Assembly (NCBI GenBank): GCA_002494495.1
Contig: DACB01000005.1
Span: forward strand, 15,777 to 30,623
From: Methanobacterium sp. UBA294
GTDB taxonomy: Archaea; Methanobacteriota; Methanobacteria; Methanobacteriales; Methanobacteriaceae
Direction of reading: 5' to 3'
DNA: 14,847 nucleotides
Positions 8,169-14,847 of this stretch are shown here, piece after piece (the stretch's first letter is position 1; every line of letters begins with the position of its first letter). Both the position numbers and the translations under genes were made by a program. The notes under the pieces are model-generated. The model saw only the letters and a list, made by a program, of their open reading frames with translations. It was not told where the DNA came from and searched no databases.

Positions 8169-8260
8169 TTAGATTAAACTGAAACCCATTTAATTATAAT
8201 AATCCATATTTTTTGATAAAACTAAAACCCATTTAATTTAATAATCCATATTTTAGATTA
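8169..8260. repeat. Imperfect 42-43-bp tandem duplication
   Basis: A unit of about 42-43 bp occurs twice. Key shared words are AAACCCATTTAATT (from 8182 and 8225) and ATAATCCATATTTT, offset by 43 and then 42 bases because of a one-base difference. The word TTTAGATTA occurs at 8168-8176 and again at 8252-8260, so a partial third unit may be present. The array fills the gap upstream of the metallophosphoesterase start and downstream of the next gene. Confidence 0.7.
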
Positions 8261-8287
8261 TACTTTAAACATATTTTAGATACCATT

Positions 8288-8827
8288 TTATTCTAATAAC
8301 TGTTCATTGAAAAATGAGGATAGTTCCTTTAAACTCTTCTGGATATTTTCCTTGCTTCCGTAGATCATCAGCACATTGTCCTCTTCAAATTCCAGGATTA
8401 TGTTATGGTATTCGGCTATGTCAACCAGTCTCTCCTCAGAAATTGGTTTTTTGAAGGTTAGTCTGACCATGGAAAAGCCAGATGGTGCACCTGCAACGAA
8501 CCTGGGTTTTTTATCAGGAATATCATAGATCTGATCCCCCATAGCTGCTTTTTGAAGTTTTTCTACCCAACCTTCCACATAATCATCGCTGATGGTATCT
8601 GCCAGGGTTAAGAGTGTATCCTGCACCGAATTTAGCAGATCGTTTATCCTTTTTATCTCTTTCATCCGCTCTGGATCGGTGGGGTTCACCTTGTAGAAGT
8701 TGATGGTGGTCTTGGCCAGCTGGATATCCTTATTTAAACCAGATGGTATTTCCATATCCTTCTTCTTAAGGTCAGTTAATAGGTCCACCAGGACCATCCA
8801 TGTCTGTTCTACGGGTAAACTAGTCAT
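8288..8827 (-). CDS. Methanogen protein of unknown function (DUF2096-like)
   Basis: This 179-residue soluble protein resembles, from memory, the archaeal DUF2096 family, which has no assigned function. Residues 1-95 look all-helical (LVDLLTDLKKKDMEIP, INDLLNSVQDTLLTLADTI). Residues 105-179 look like an alpha/beta fold (PSGFSMVRLTFKKP, HNIILEFEEDNVLMIYG) ending in an amphipathic helix. No enzyme motif is visible. Its ATG overlaps the stop codon of the upstream 88-residue gene by four bases (ATGA), so the two are translationally coupled and their products probably work together. Family assignment is tentative. Confidence 0.8.
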   Translation of the reverse strand: MTSLPVEQTWMVLVDLLTDLKKKDMEIPSGLNKDIQLAKTTINFYKVNPTDPERMKEIKRINDLLNSVQDTLLTLADTISDDYVEGWVEKLQKAAMGDQIYDIPDKKPRFVAGAPSGFSMVRLTFKKPISEERLVDIAEYHNIILEFEEDNVLMIYGSKENIQKSLKELSSFFNEQLLE

Positions 8828-9090
8828 AAGTGTTCTTCCAGGATTTTCTTGCTGCTGTAGTTAAGCTTGGTATCAGCTTCACTTAATTCTTTTTCAATCT
8901 CGGCTATATTACTGTAGGAATCGATGAAAAGTACGTGGTAACTTTCAGTGCCGGTTACATTTAAAATAACTATTTTTTCATCTTCTTTAATAGTTTTATC
9001 TTCAATCGATGCTTTGTACTGGACAAAAGGTCCGTATTTTTCTGGTAATTCTTCAAATTTAAATATACCAGCCAGGGTTGCTATAAACAT
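8824..9090 (-). CDS. Small methanogen protein of unknown function (DUF749-like)
   Basis: The 88-residue product resembles, from memory, the archaeal DUF749 family, whose members are about this size and uncharacterised. Visible features are an N-terminal MFIATLAGIF, an FVQYKASIE strand, GTESYHVLFIDSY near residues 47-59, and a charged C-terminal helix. It has no cysteines or metal motif. The ATG has GAGGTG about 9 bases upstream. The stop overlaps the start of the DUF2096-like gene (ATGA), forming a two-gene operon. A TATA box at 9149-9141 gives a leader of about 30 bases. Confidence 0.8.
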   Translation of the reverse strand: MFIATLAGIFKFEELPEKYGPFVQYKASIEDKTIKEDEKIVILNVTGTESYHVLFIDSYSNIAEIEKELSEADTKLNYSSKKILEEHL

Positions 9091-9140
9091 AAAAAATACA
9101 CCTCGAAATCCTTTTTATTTTTATTAATAGTGTAGTATAA

Positions 9141-9149
9141 TGATATATG
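9141..9149 (-). promoter_or_regulatory. Candidate TATA box of the DUF749-DUF2096 pair
   Basis: The minus strand reads CATATATCA, predicting transcription start near 9120 and a leader of about 30 bases with the GAGGTG site. The spacing is normal for archaea. Confidence 0.45.
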
Positions 9150-9245
9150 TAGTTAAACTTATTTAAAATTAGGTTAAAATGGAAAGGCTTAGTTAAATAG
9201 AGTGCCTTAAAAATTGATTAACAGATAATAATGTATTTTATTTTT

Positions 9246-9272
9246 AAAAAAAATAATTTAAGGGGAGAAAAA

Positions 9273-9281
<9 letters not shown>
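9246..9281 (-). terminator. Hairpin plus oligo-T terminator of hdrCB
   Basis: On the minus strand GGAGAA (9281-9276) and TTCTCC (9269-9264) form a six-pair stem with a six-base loop that contains the hdrB stop codon. Eight T residues follow at 9253-9246. Hairpin and U-tract together make this the strongest terminator in the window. No gene continues beyond it in that direction until 9090. Confidence 0.65.
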
Positions 9282-10169
<888 letters not shown>

Positions 10170-10181
10170 TTTGATTCCTCC

Positions 10182-11039
10182 TTATTCTAATTCTCCAGTT
10201 TCCCAGTTGTATCCGATTAAAGTGTCGAATCCAGTGGTTTTCATTATGGTCTGCACTTCTTTAAGGGCTTCTGGGAATTCGTGGGTGGTTGGTGGTAATT
10301 CAGTTAAGCCTACGCTTTTCCTTAATGCTTTGGTTGCGTCGTTAATTGGTACACCGTGTCCGGTTTTTATAACAAAAGATCCAGTGGCTTTATGGTTATC
10401 TGCCATGTATCCAGCTTGGGATGCGTAGTTCCTTACTATTTTTACTATGTCCACTATTTTAATTTCTCGTGGGCATCTTTCCTGACATTCATAACAGGTG
10501 GCGCACATCCAAATATTGTCATCTGCTAATAATTCATCTTTAAGGCCCATTAGGGATTTTCTTACAAGTTGTCTTACTCGGTACGGGGTTCTTCTTCCAG
10601 ATGGACATGCTCCTGTACATGTACCGCACTGGAAACATATGCCCACAGTTTCTGCACCAGCATCTACTACTGCTTGTTTGAAGTCATCAGTAATATCCTT
10701 TCGAGTTATAGTATCTACATCTCTTCCTTCAAGTAAAGTCATGCTATCACTCCTTTTGGTTTGGGTTTTTTCTTCTTTAGCTTGGGTTGTTTTTTCTATT
10801 GGTTTTTCTGATTCGACTGGTTTTTCTGTTTTTTTAGCTTCTTTTGTTTTTTCATCAGGTTTTTCGGCTTTGGTTTCAGCTGGTTTTTCTGATGTGTCTT
10901 TTGGTGTTTCTGTTGGTTTTGTTTTTTGTTCTTCTGTTTTCATTTCTGTATCAGACTGCTTCTGTTCTTCTGTTTTATTTGGGTCTTCTGACTTGTCTCC
11001 CCCACTTAACATGTTTTTTAAGCGTTTTAATTGTTTCAT
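10182..11039 (-). CDS. hdrC: CoB-CoM heterodisulfide reductase subunit C with N-terminal extension
   Basis: HdrC carries two cubane [4Fe-4S] clusters that pass electrons from HdrA to HdrB. The ligands are C135, C138, C141, C145 (CFQCGTCTGACP) and C179, C182, C185, C189 (CATCYECQERCP). The C-terminal part (KTGHGVPINDATKALR to WETGELE) is typical of Methanobacteriales HdrC. Those proteins are about 185 residues and begin MTLL, which corresponds to M100 here. Residues 1-99 are extra: a short basic amphipathic start (MKQLKRLKNML), then a disordered Lys/Glu/Thr/Pro-rich stretch with repeated EKP and no hydrophobic segment. A strong Shine-Dalgarno site sits right before M100, while M1 has only a weak GAAGAAG. 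The open frame, coding-like repeats and a promoter upstream of M1 suggest the extension is translated, but a 186-residue form starting at 10742 is likely as well or instead. Confidence 0.93.
   Translation of the reverse strand: MKQLKRLKNMLSGGDKSEDPNKTEEQKQSDTEMKTEEQKTKPTETPKDTSEKPAETKAEKPDEKTKEAKKTEKPVESEKPIEKTTQAKEEKTQTKRSDSMTLLEGRDVDTITRKDITDDFKQAVVDAGAETVGICFQCGTCTGACPSGRRTPYRVRQLVRKSLMGLKDELLADDNIWMCATCYECQERCPREIKIVDIVKIVRNYASQAGYMADNHKATGSFVIKTGHGVPINDATKALRKSVGLTELPPTTHEFPEALKEVQTIMKTTGFDTLIGYNWETGELE
10747..10754 (-). promoter_or_regulatory. Strong internal ribosome binding site in the hdrC frame
   Basis: The minus strand reads AGGAGTGA, four bases before the ATG at 10742 that encodes M100 of the long hdrC frame. 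The match and spacing are better than those of the annotated first ATG at 11039. This position coincides with the canonical HdrC N-terminus. Confidence 0.7.
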
Positions 11040-11075
11040 TCTTCTTCACGCCCTGATTGTCAATACCAGTCTGTG

Positions 11076-11094
11076 TGAAAATTTATAATTTTCA
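11076..11094. promoter_or_regulatory. Perfect inverted repeat at the inferred hdrCB transcription start
   Basis: TGAAAATT (11076-11083) and AATTTTCA (11087-11094) are exact inverted copies around a three-base centre. The repeat lies where transcription should begin, about 25 bases after the hdrCB TATA box, so it could be a repressor operator or a 5' leader hairpin. AT content is high, so chance is possible. Confidence 0.4.
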
Positions 11095-11116
11095 TATCTA
11101 GGTGTGATTTAGGCCA

Positions 11117-11124
11117 TATATAAA
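11117..11124 (-). promoter_or_regulatory. TATA box of hdrCB
   Basis: The minus strand reads TTTATATA within CGTTTATATATGG. It predicts transcription start near 11093 and a leader of about 55 bases to the first ATG of the long hdrC frame, or about 350 bases to the internal ATG at 10742. Confidence 0.55.
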
Positions 11125-11227
11125 CGTTGCTAAAAATTTGATAAGTGTAATCTTTTAAGTGACACCAAATTTTTAAACAGTTCATATTTAATGAAAAAGA
11201 TTGAATAATTAATATGAGTTGACGAAC

Positions 11228-11740
11228 ATGAAATTACTAGAACTCCTCCCCTCAATTTTAAGCGGCCTCAGGATTGTCCTGGCACTGGCACTGTTTTACA
11301 CTTATCTAAGCGAAATGATGCTACCGTCCATCATCATCTTTATAATAGCCATTTCAACCGATTATGTGGATGGCTTTATTGCCAGGAAGTTTGATTTCAC
11401 CACGAATTACGGAGCATTCCTGGACTCTGCCGCTGATTTTATACTGATAACCATCATCTTCCTAGCCTTCATAATCTCTGGAATTTACCCATTTTGGATA
11501 TTAATCCTCATCATGTTCATGTTCATACAGTTCATATTGACATCAGGGACAAAAAAACCAATCTACGACCCAATTGGAAAATATTATGGGGCCTTTTTAT
11601 TCTTCACTGCAGGAATAACCATAATATTCCCTTTTATACTACCTACAGGTTATGTTACCAATACTTTGTTAATTCTAATCGTTTTATTCAGCTCTATATC
11701 ACTGTTAACCCGGTTTTACTCCCTTTATAAAAAAAATTAA
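11228..11740 (+). CDS. CDP-alcohol phosphatidyltransferase (archaeal phospholipid synthesis)
   Basis: This integral membrane enzyme transfers a phosphoalcohol or archaetidyl group from a CDP-linked donor. The full family signature D-x2-D-G-x2-A-R-x8-G-x3-D-x3-D is present, with D45, D48, G49, A52, R53, G62, D66 and D70 (DYVDGFIARK to FLDSAAD). The protein has 170 residues, close to the 170-200 typical of PgsA-like members. Hydrophobic segments at about 15-45, 70-105, 115-135 and 140-160 give roughly six membrane helices. Candidate products are archaetidylglycerol phosphate, archaetidylinositol phosphate or archaetidylserine; the sequence alone does not decide. ATG 11228 is chosen; TTG 11219 in frame would add three residues. 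No Shine-Dalgarno site is clear. It diverges from hdrCB. Confidence 0.9.
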   Translation: MKLLELLPSILSGLRIVLALALFYTYLSEMMLPSIIIFIIAISTDYVDGFIARKFDFTTNYGAFLDSAADFILITIIFLAFIISGIYPFWILILIMFMFIQFILTSGTKKPIYDPIGKYYGAFLFFTAGITIIFPFILPTGYVTNTLLILIVLFSSISLLTRFYSLYKKN

Positions 11741-11813
11741 TCTTTTTACTGTTGAATTAAAATAACTAAAAATTAGAAAAATTTTATGGTTAGAGTTACT
11801 GAAGAAAATCAAA

Positions 11814-11904
11814 GATACAATAAATAATAACTACGAAAAGATGGATACAAGAAAAATAAGATACAAAAAAATACGATACAAAAAAATACGATACAAAAAA
11901 ATAC
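11814..11904. repeat. 15-bp tandem repeat array (GATACAA units)
   Basis: Three exact 15-bp units GATACAAAAAAATAC stand head to tail at 11860-11874, 11875-11889 and 11890-11904. Degenerate copies beginning with the same heptamer GATACAA lie at 11844 and 11814, spaced 16 and 30 bases from the next. Read from ATG 11841 the exact part encodes a repeated Arg-Tyr-Lys-Lys-Ile. One copy lies outside that frame entirely and the 16-base step breaks the register, so the array is not organised around coding. Confidence 0.85.
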
Positions 11905-11918
11905 GGATTTTAGATTCT

Positions 11919-12650
11919 ATGCTGGAAATAAATAAACACGACGGCCCGGCCCGGCTGGGAAAATACGGAGAACAGGAAACACCGGGAATCTTATCATCAG
12001 ATACACCAACCCCATTAATACCAGACGAACCTATGCCCTACAATGTACCTATGCCCCTGGCAGAATTTTCTGTAACCAGCACCATAGAGAAGGCAAAAGA
12101 AGAGGGCCAAACTGGTATTGCAGTTGTACATGGATCTAAATATCCAGACTTACGAGTTAGATGTGCATTGGAACTGGAAAAACTGGGCAACAGCATTCTG
12201 CTGGTTGCTAATCCGGAAGAACTTTTAAACCGGCCCATGGATCTCATAAAAATCATGGTAGAACTCCGGGAAAACATCAACCCCAACACTGCATTGTACT
12301 TCCCCTTCATAAAAACTCCCTTCATCCCACTCCTTGCCTATATGGGGGTTGATTTCTTTGGTGCAGATTCAAACAATTTTTACTCCAAGATAAGACAGAT
12401 AACCACTCCCCATAAAATATATGACCTCAAAGATTACCAGTTATACCAGTTCAATCTGGAAGAGTTGAAAAAATACAACCAGCAAACCATGGACTTCGTG
12501 CTTAGGGAAGTCAGGGAAAACATCAAAAACAAAACACTTAGAAACCTGGTAGAAGAAAGATGCTGCTCCTCCCCCGAAACAATGACTACTCTCAGGATCC
12601 TCGACCGTGATTACGGGGATTACCTTGCTAAATATACAAGCCTTTACTAA
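11919..12650 (+). CDS. Short archaeosine-synthase/TGT-like protein
   Basis: The 243-residue product resembles the TGT-like N-terminal part of ArcS (TgtA2), which acts on 7-substituted deazaguanine in archaeal tRNA. The start MLEINKHDGPARLGKY followed by ETPGIL matches the first strand of that fold. Also matching are VVHGSKYPDLRVRCALELEKLG, then PFIKTPFIPLLAYMGVDFF aligning with the family's glycine/FD strand, and a C-terminal LREVRENI to ILDRDY. The catalytic DSGG segment, the C-x-C-x2-C zinc site and the PUA domain are not visible, so it is unlikely to be an active transglycosylase. ATG 11919 is preferred because homology begins there. In-frame ATG 11841 would add 26 residues made almost wholly of a 15-bp tandem repeat. 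Neither start has a good Shine-Dalgarno site. Function is uncertain. Confidence 0.75.
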   Translation: MLEINKHDGPARLGKYGEQETPGILSSDTPTPLIPDEPMPYNVPMPLAEFSVTSTIEKAKEEGQTGIAVVHGSKYPDLRVRCALELEKLGNSILLVANPEELLNRPMDLIKIMVELRENINPNTALYFPFIKTPFIPLLAYMGVDFFGADSNNFYSKIRQITTPHKIYDLKDYQLYQFNLEELKKYNQQTMDFVLREVRENIKNKTLRNLVEERCCSSPETMTTLRILDRDYGDYLAKYTSLY

Positions 12651-12746
12651 AAATAATAAAATATCAATGTGCATTTTGAAACTGCTCATTTTAAAATGTG
12701 TATTCTTATAACAATGCACTCATAAACTGATTATACAATCACAATT

Positions 12747-12754
12747 AAAAAAAA
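12747..12754 (-). terminator. Oligo-T terminator after the methyltransferase gene
   Basis: Eight T residues on the minus strand begin seven bases after the methyltransferase stop codon. The + strand ArcS-like gene converges from the other side. The gap also holds a 12-base palindrome CATTTTAAAATG (12687-12698). Confidence 0.5.
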
Positions 12755-12760
12755 CCTATT

Positions 12761-13360
12761 CTACTTCTGGTTTATACCCTTCACCAGGTAATGGTACTGA
12801 CCAACTTCCCAAGATGAAACCGGCTCAAAATCATACTGGACCAGGATATCCTCCACATCCTGTGGTGAAAGCTTAACCTCTAAGGGCGGTCCTGGAGGTC
12901 CCGCTAACTTCTTAAATTCAGCCACTGCAAAAACACCCTCTGACTTAACAACCCTGCTAATCTCCTTCATCACTTCTTCTACTTCATTGTTTTCAACAAA
13001 TCCATGAAGCACGTTGGCCATAACGCACACATCAACTGAATTATCATCTAAGGGGATTTCATCAGTTAAATCAGCAAATATGGTCTCTAAATTATTAACT
13101 CCTTCCTTTTCTGCTTCTTCTTTTATATTAGCTACAGATTCGGGGTATGCATCCAAGGCATAAACTATTCCATTTTCACCCACCAACTGTGATGCTGCAA
13201 ATGATATGAAACCATCCCCACTGCCAGCATCAAGGAGGGTGTCCCCTGATTTTAAACCAGATGCGGTTAATACTCTACCTGGATTTAAAATATTCCTGGT
13301 TGTTTTACCATGATGAACATGGCCTTTTTTTTCATCAGACAACTTATATCCACCCATCAT
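12761..13360 (-). CDS. Class I SAM-dependent methyltransferase
   Basis: The 199-residue protein is a Rossmann-fold methyltransferase related to the UbiE/ArsM-type group. Motif I is LLDAGSGDG (residues 42-50), the acidic residue ending strand 2 is D70 (YALDAYPES), D97 lies in FADLTD, and motif IV-like text is SVDVCVMANVLH. A histidine-rich start (KKGHVHHGKT, residues 11-20) precedes the helix that often closes over the substrate. The C-terminus (LSPQDVEDIL, then the strand YHYLVKG) is ordinary for the group. The substrate cannot be told. Two ATG codons in tandem (13360 and 13357) are possible starts, neither with a Shine-Dalgarno site. It lies 32 bases after the ABC permease gene on the same strand and may be co-transcribed with the exporter. 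Confidence 0.85.
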   Translation of the reverse strand: MMGGYKLSDEKKGHVHHGKTTRNILNPGRVLTASGLKSGDTLLDAGSGDGFISFAASQLVGENGIVYALDAYPESVANIKEEAEKEGVNNLETIFADLTDEIPLDDNSVDVCVMANVLHGFVENNEVEEVMKEISRVVKSEGVFAVAEFKKLAGPPGPPLEVKLSPQDVEDILVQYDFEPVSSWEVGQYHYLVKGINQK

Positions 13361-13401
13361 TACATTTAACTTTCAAACATAACATCATACATTTAACTTT
13401 C
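13355..13401. repeat. Short direct repeat at the permease-methyltransferase junction
   Basis: CATCAT(T)ACATTTAACTTTC occurs at 13355-13374 and, without one T, at 13383-13401. One copy contains the permease stop codon and the other contains the methyltransferase start codons, so a 28-base duplication appears to have created the short spacer between the two genes. Confidence 0.65.
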
Positions 13402-14655
13402 CGCCTTCAACCTGTTCTTAGTGAATAGTACAACCCCAATGGCAAATAGAATTACGGTAAGGAACACACTTACACCTACAGAGTAGGCAATCTCATTCCA
13501 TCCACCACCATAAGTCAATAGCGCACGCAGGGCATCCAGTGTATGTGTCCAGGGTAAGAAAGCATTGAAGGGGACGCCAAATATCTCCACGTCTGGAAGC
13601 GGGAAAAAAGCCCCCACTAGGAAACTCGCTGGAACGGTGATCAGGGTTCCTAGATTACCTGCCTGCCCCACATTCTGGACAAATGCTGAAATTATCATTC
13701 CCAGTGCAATAGAAGCTATACCACCAATTACACCTACTAAGATGGCCAGCAGTATGGAGTTAACACCTCCTTGCCAGTGAAATCCTATGGCTATAGCCAC
13801 TGCTAATAGTATGATTACTTGGAAAACCACCACCAGGGACCAGGGGATTAAACCGCCAAATAGGATGTCGAATCCCTTCATTCTGGTTAATTTAAGTCTT
13901 GTCAGGGTTCCAGACTCCACCTCCCTGGTGAAATTTGCTGCAACCGTGGTTGCCAGGAAAATTATGGCAAATACAATCATACCCGGTGCAATGAAGTCGA
14001 AACTGGTGAAGTTCTGTGTCCCTTCAATGGGTTCCACTTTGGATTTTAAGAATTCTTTTGGCTGGGCCCCGGGTGTTGCCCTGACTTCATTTTGAGTTTG
14101 AGTTACAATTTCATCCTGATACTTGGCCAGTATACCCACTAAAATGCCCTGGGATACTCCAAAGTTCATAAATCCAGTATCACCACGGATTATTAAAGTG
14201 GATGTTATTTCAGGTGTTGTGGACCCGCTCGCTACCAGAGGATTGGTGGCCGACAAGATAGTGTGGTTTATTAGTGCCAACACAGATTCAGAAAAGTTAT
14301 CTGGTATGATCAACGCTACATCAATGTTCCTCGTCTTTAAAAGCTCTTCAGCCTGACTTTCACTCACTTTGGTCACGTTGAAGAGATGAACATCACTATT
14401 TTCATATTGGGCCTCTTCTAAAATCTGAGTAAGGTTTTTCCCAAAATTAACACTCTCCCCAGTCATTGGAATATTGACTGATGAGTCATGATTTACAATG
14501 GCAAGTTTATAGGGAGTGTTGCTCTGGCCCATGCCTCCGAAGGCGAAGCCAAAAACTAACATAAAAAATATGGGGAATACGAGTATGAAGAAAAGTCCCT
14601 TTCTGTCCCTGACTAACTCCTTTAAATCCTTAATTGCTAAGCTTAAAAACTTCAT
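13393..14655 (-). CDS. ABC-2 type exporter permease
   Basis: This is the membrane subunit of an ABC-2 exporter (420 residues). A cytoplasmic start (LAIKDLKELVRDRKG) precedes membrane helix 1 (about 21-40, FFILVFPIFFMLVFGFAFG). An external domain of about 170 residues follows (45-215) with several Asn-x-Ser/Thr sites. Five further helices lie between 217 and 413 and include the conserved ESGTLTRLKLTRM cytoplasmic turn and the helix near HTLDALRALLTYG. This topology is that of the YhaP/NatB/ABC2_membrane_3 group, which export drugs, ions or lipids; the cargo is unknown. The ATG follows the ATPase stop codon by two bases, and its GGGAG site lies within the end of the ATPase gene, so the two are tightly coupled. 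Confidence 0.92.
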   Translation of the reverse strand: MKFLSLAIKDLKELVRDRKGLFFILVFPIFFMLVFGFAFGGMGQSNTPYKLAIVNHDSSVNIPMTGESVNFGKNLTQILEEAQYENSDVHLFNVTKVSESQAEELLKTRNIDVALIIPDNFSESVLALINHTILSATNPLVASGSTTPEITSTLIIRGDTGFMNFGVSQGILVGILAKYQDEIVTQTQNEVRATPGAQPKEFLKSKVEPIEGTQNFTSFDFIAPGMIVFAIIFLATTVAANFTREVESGTLTRLKLTRMKGFDILFGGLIPWSLVVVFQVIILLAVAIAIGFHWQGGVNSILLAILVGVIGGIASIALGMIISAFVQNVGQAGNLGTLITVPASFLVGAFFPLPDVEIFGVPFNAFLPWTHTLDALRALLTYGGGWNEIAYSVGVSVFLTVILFAIGVVLFTKNRLKAES

Positions 14656-14657
14656 GT

Positions 14658-14847
14658 TTACTCCCTCAGACTGGTTCCAGTGAGATCAATAAATACATCT
14701 TCCAGGGTATTCTGTCTCATTGAAAGGTCCACCATACGCGCCCCAGTTTCTTCAATATCACCTATGATTTGCGGAAGCTTACCCATCGCATTTAATGCCC
14801 GGAGATTAATAATTCCATCTACTTCCAGGATGGAAAATACATTTTCC
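14658..14847 (-). CDS. ABC exporter ATP-binding protein, C-terminal end (partial)
   Basis: Only the last 62 codons are in the window; the rest lies beyond its right edge. Read from the minus strand it gives ENVFSILEVDGIINLR, then ALNAMGKLPQIIGDIEE, and ends LEDVFIDLTGTSLRE. The end motif is characteristic of DrrA/NatA-type ATPases that work with ABC-2 permeases, and the permease gene starts two bases later. The Walker motifs are not in the window, so integrity cannot be judged. Confidence 0.85.
   Translation of the reverse strand, partial: ENVFSILEVDGIINLRALNAMGKLPQIIGDIEETGARMVDLSMRQNTLEDVFIDLTGTSLRE

Noticed and set aside
8169..8260. CRISPR-like repeats
   Set aside because: Only two imperfect units exist, without distinct spacers and without cas genes nearby.
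10498..11088. 196-codon + strand frame rich in Phe, Ser and Val
   Set aside because: It is the complement of the Lys/Glu-rich hdrC extension and iron-sulfur region; the hydrophobicity follows from the complementary codons.

Overview
The window comes from a methanogenic archaeon of the order Methanobacteriales, most likely Methanobacterium or a close relative. Four genes point there. They are an F420H2 oxidase (fprA), a hdrC-hdrB pair separated from hdrA, a 2-phosphoglycerate kinase of the cyclic 2,3-diphosphoglycerate pathway, and a CDP-alcohol phosphatidyltransferase with an archaeosine-synthase-like neighbour. The DNA is AT-rich. Genes mostly have Shine-Dalgarno sites, archaeal TATA boxes lie about 25 bases before inferred starts, and several gene ends carry oligo-T terminators.

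Layout. Positions 1-345 are AT-rich with no supported gene. Positions 346-656 (-) hold an archaeal signal recognition particle RNA that is covered by spurious ORFs. Diverging from it are fprA (931-2157) and a conserved-looking 138-residue unknown (2234-2650). Next is a two-component block on + (2942-5927): a membrane histidine kinase, a single-domain response regulator, and a receiver-PAS-HisKA_2 kinase. None of the three has a DNA-binding output domain. A minus-strand stretch follows: a two-CBS-domain protein, 2-phosphoglycerate kinase, a YfcE-type metallophosphoesterase, a translationally coupled pair of methanogen proteins of unknown function, then hdrB and hdrC. From 11228 the + strand carries the CDP-alcohol phosphatidyltransferase and a short archaeosine-synthase/TGT-like protein. 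The end of the window (-) has a SAM methyltransferase and an ABC-2 exporter (permease plus the C-terminus of its ATPase, cut by the window edge).

The genes are mostly housekeeping and energy metabolism. HdrBC reduces the CoM-S-S-CoB heterodisulfide at the end of methanogenesis. FprA removes O2 with F420H2. 2-Phosphoglycerate kinase feeds synthesis of the compatible solute cyclic 2,3-diphosphoglycerate. I see no clear new multi-gene system, defence island, CRISPR array, tRNA or insertion sequence. The most unusual points are a 99-residue Lys/Glu/Thr/Pro-rich extension on HdrC with a strong internal ribosome binding site exactly at the canonical HdrC start, and a 15-bp tandem repeat (heptamer GATACAA) running through the 5' end of the ArcS/TGT-like gene. 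That protein also appears to lack the catalytic half of the TGT barrel.
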